From BOG-1112 sp964611335 (lineage in GTDB: Bacteria > Bdellovibrionota_B > Oligoflexia > Oligoflexales > Bog-1112): a DNA stretch of 64,000 nt. The notes under the pieces were generated by a model. The model was not told the origin of the DNA. It worked only from the letters and a program-made list of their open reading frames with translations, and did not search any database. The stretch lies in contig CAZSXR010000003.1 of the NCBI GenBank assembly GCA_964611335.1, positions 186,001 through 250,000 on the forward strand, in the 5' to 3' direction. A program made the translations under genes and the position numbers. This document shows, in pieces, positions 63,379-64,000 of this stretch; position 1 is the stretch's first letter, and each line of letters starts with the position of its first letter.

Positions 63379-64000
63379 ATGAAATTAAAAAAGATCATTT
63401 CAGAGTTAGTGTCTTTAGCTCTTATAGTGTTTGTTGTATTTGCATTTAAATCGTCTTTCATTGCAAATTATACCGTTCCTACAGGTTCGATGAAACCTAC
63501 GATAGAACCTGGTGACAAACTCATTGTCAATAAAATGTCCTACAACTTTCGCGTTCCTTTTACAAAAATTTCTCTTTATGAATTTGGTAAACCGCAACGT
63601 GGACAGGTCATTGTCTTTGAATGCCCTTATGATCCTTCTATCACCTTTGTAAAGCGTCTCGTGGGATTACCGGGAGATGACATTGAAGTGGAAAACGGAT
63701 TGATTAAAATCAATGGAACACCGTTAGAATTGTCTATTAAAAATGAGAGTGAACTTTCAGATATTATCTCTTCCGGTGGTCTCTATTATGAGGTGCTCGG
63801 AGACAAAAATCATATTGTAAGAAGAGTTCCTCGTTTTCCAAAAGTCCCTTATGTTCATGTTAAAGTTCCAGAAAACTCTTATTTTGCAATGGGTGATAAT
63901 CGAGATGAAAGTGCAGATAGTCGTAGTTGGGGTTTTGTCCCTGCAGAAAATATTTGGGGAGAAGCAAAGTTTATTTACTTCTCCTTTGAGTGGCCAAAGA
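63379..64000 (+). CDS. lepB: Second signal peptidase I, cut by the window end
   Basis: Open from ATG 63379 (AAAGG upstream) to the end of the window, 207 codons seen. One N-terminal membrane segment, catalytic Ser37 in VPTGSMKPT, Lys92 in TFVKRLVG and box E MGDNRDESADSRSWGFVP. It is a paralogue of the gene at 60758, differing in its N-terminal anchor and linkers. The C-terminus lies beyond the window. Confidence 0.9.
   Translation, partial: MKLKKIISELVSLALIVFVVFAFKSSFIANYTVPTGSMKPTIEPGDKLIVNKMSYNFRVPFTKISLYEFGKPQRGQVIVFECPYDPSITFVKRLVGLPGDDIEVENGLIKINGTPLELSIKNESELSDIISSGGLYYEVLGDKNHIVRRVPRFPKVPYVHVKVPENSYFAMGDNRDESADSRSWGFVPAENIWGEAKFIYFSFEWPK

Overview
The window is about 40% GC and tightly packed with genes. 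It comes from a Gram-negative bacterium: there are many lipobox-bearing lipoproteins, a BamE-like protein, a likely outer-membrane barrel and System I cytochrome c maturation genes. The mix (aromatic amino-acid catabolism, many short overlaps, unusual lipoproteins, Gld-type ABC genes, a YbdG-type channel) would fit Bdellovibrionota/Oligoflexia or a neighbouring deltaproteobacterial-type lineage. That placement is inference; no rRNA or marker tree is available here.

Layout. 1-3.5 kb: exonuclease operon xseA-xseB-recJ (minus), XseA carrying an extra N-terminal module. 3.5-10 kb: a dynamin-like GTPase, then an ABC ATPase, a GldF-GldG fusion and a DUF4340 protein. 10-14.5 kb: a lipoprotein with a glycosyltransferase-like domain, a pitrilysin-type M16 protease lipoprotein and a BamE-like lipoprotein. 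14.5-24.5 kb (minus): a DUF4143 ATPase with a strong palindrome at its start, the tyrosine-degradation pair hmgA-hppD, a HAD phosphatase, a YbdG-like channel and beta-oxidation genes fadI-fadJ.

24.6-28.5 kb is a rearranged island: a nitrilase-like lipoprotein and cobB, visibly AT-rich, bounded by an 89-bp direct repeat (88/89 identical). The repeat contains the 3' end of a dead msrA; the left copy is fused to a dead 5' piece of msrB. After it come nnr, a COG2509 flavoprotein, a secreted protein and a HigBA/RelE-type toxin-antitoxin pair.

33.1-37.5 kb is the most interesting locus: a minus-strand operon SDR - ALDH8-type dehydrogenase - class III extradiol dioxygenase (AmnB-like) - a fusion of the AmnA-like partner subunit with a RidA-family domain that may be the 2-aminomuconate deaminase. 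Together these would cover successive steps of 2-aminophenol meta-cleavage. 38-46.5 kb: a MINPP-like phosphatase lipoprotein, tRNA-Cys, a large lipoprotein of unknown function, a lipase-like lipoprotein and mtaB. 46.7-55 kb: a ccmF-ccmH operon with two small partners, several secreted proteins, mnmA and a lipoprotein with dermatopontin-like repeats. 55-64 kb: an App1-like HAD protein, pgsA, two tandem metallo-beta-lactamase-fold proteins, an adenosine-kinase-like PfkB protein, two signal peptidase I genes (the second cut by the window end), small unknowns, and a beta-helix protein followed in frame by a start-less Nudix segment.

No CRISPR array, insertion sequence or rRNA was seen. Rho-independent terminators with clear GC stems and U tracts are scarce; I found none I would defend.
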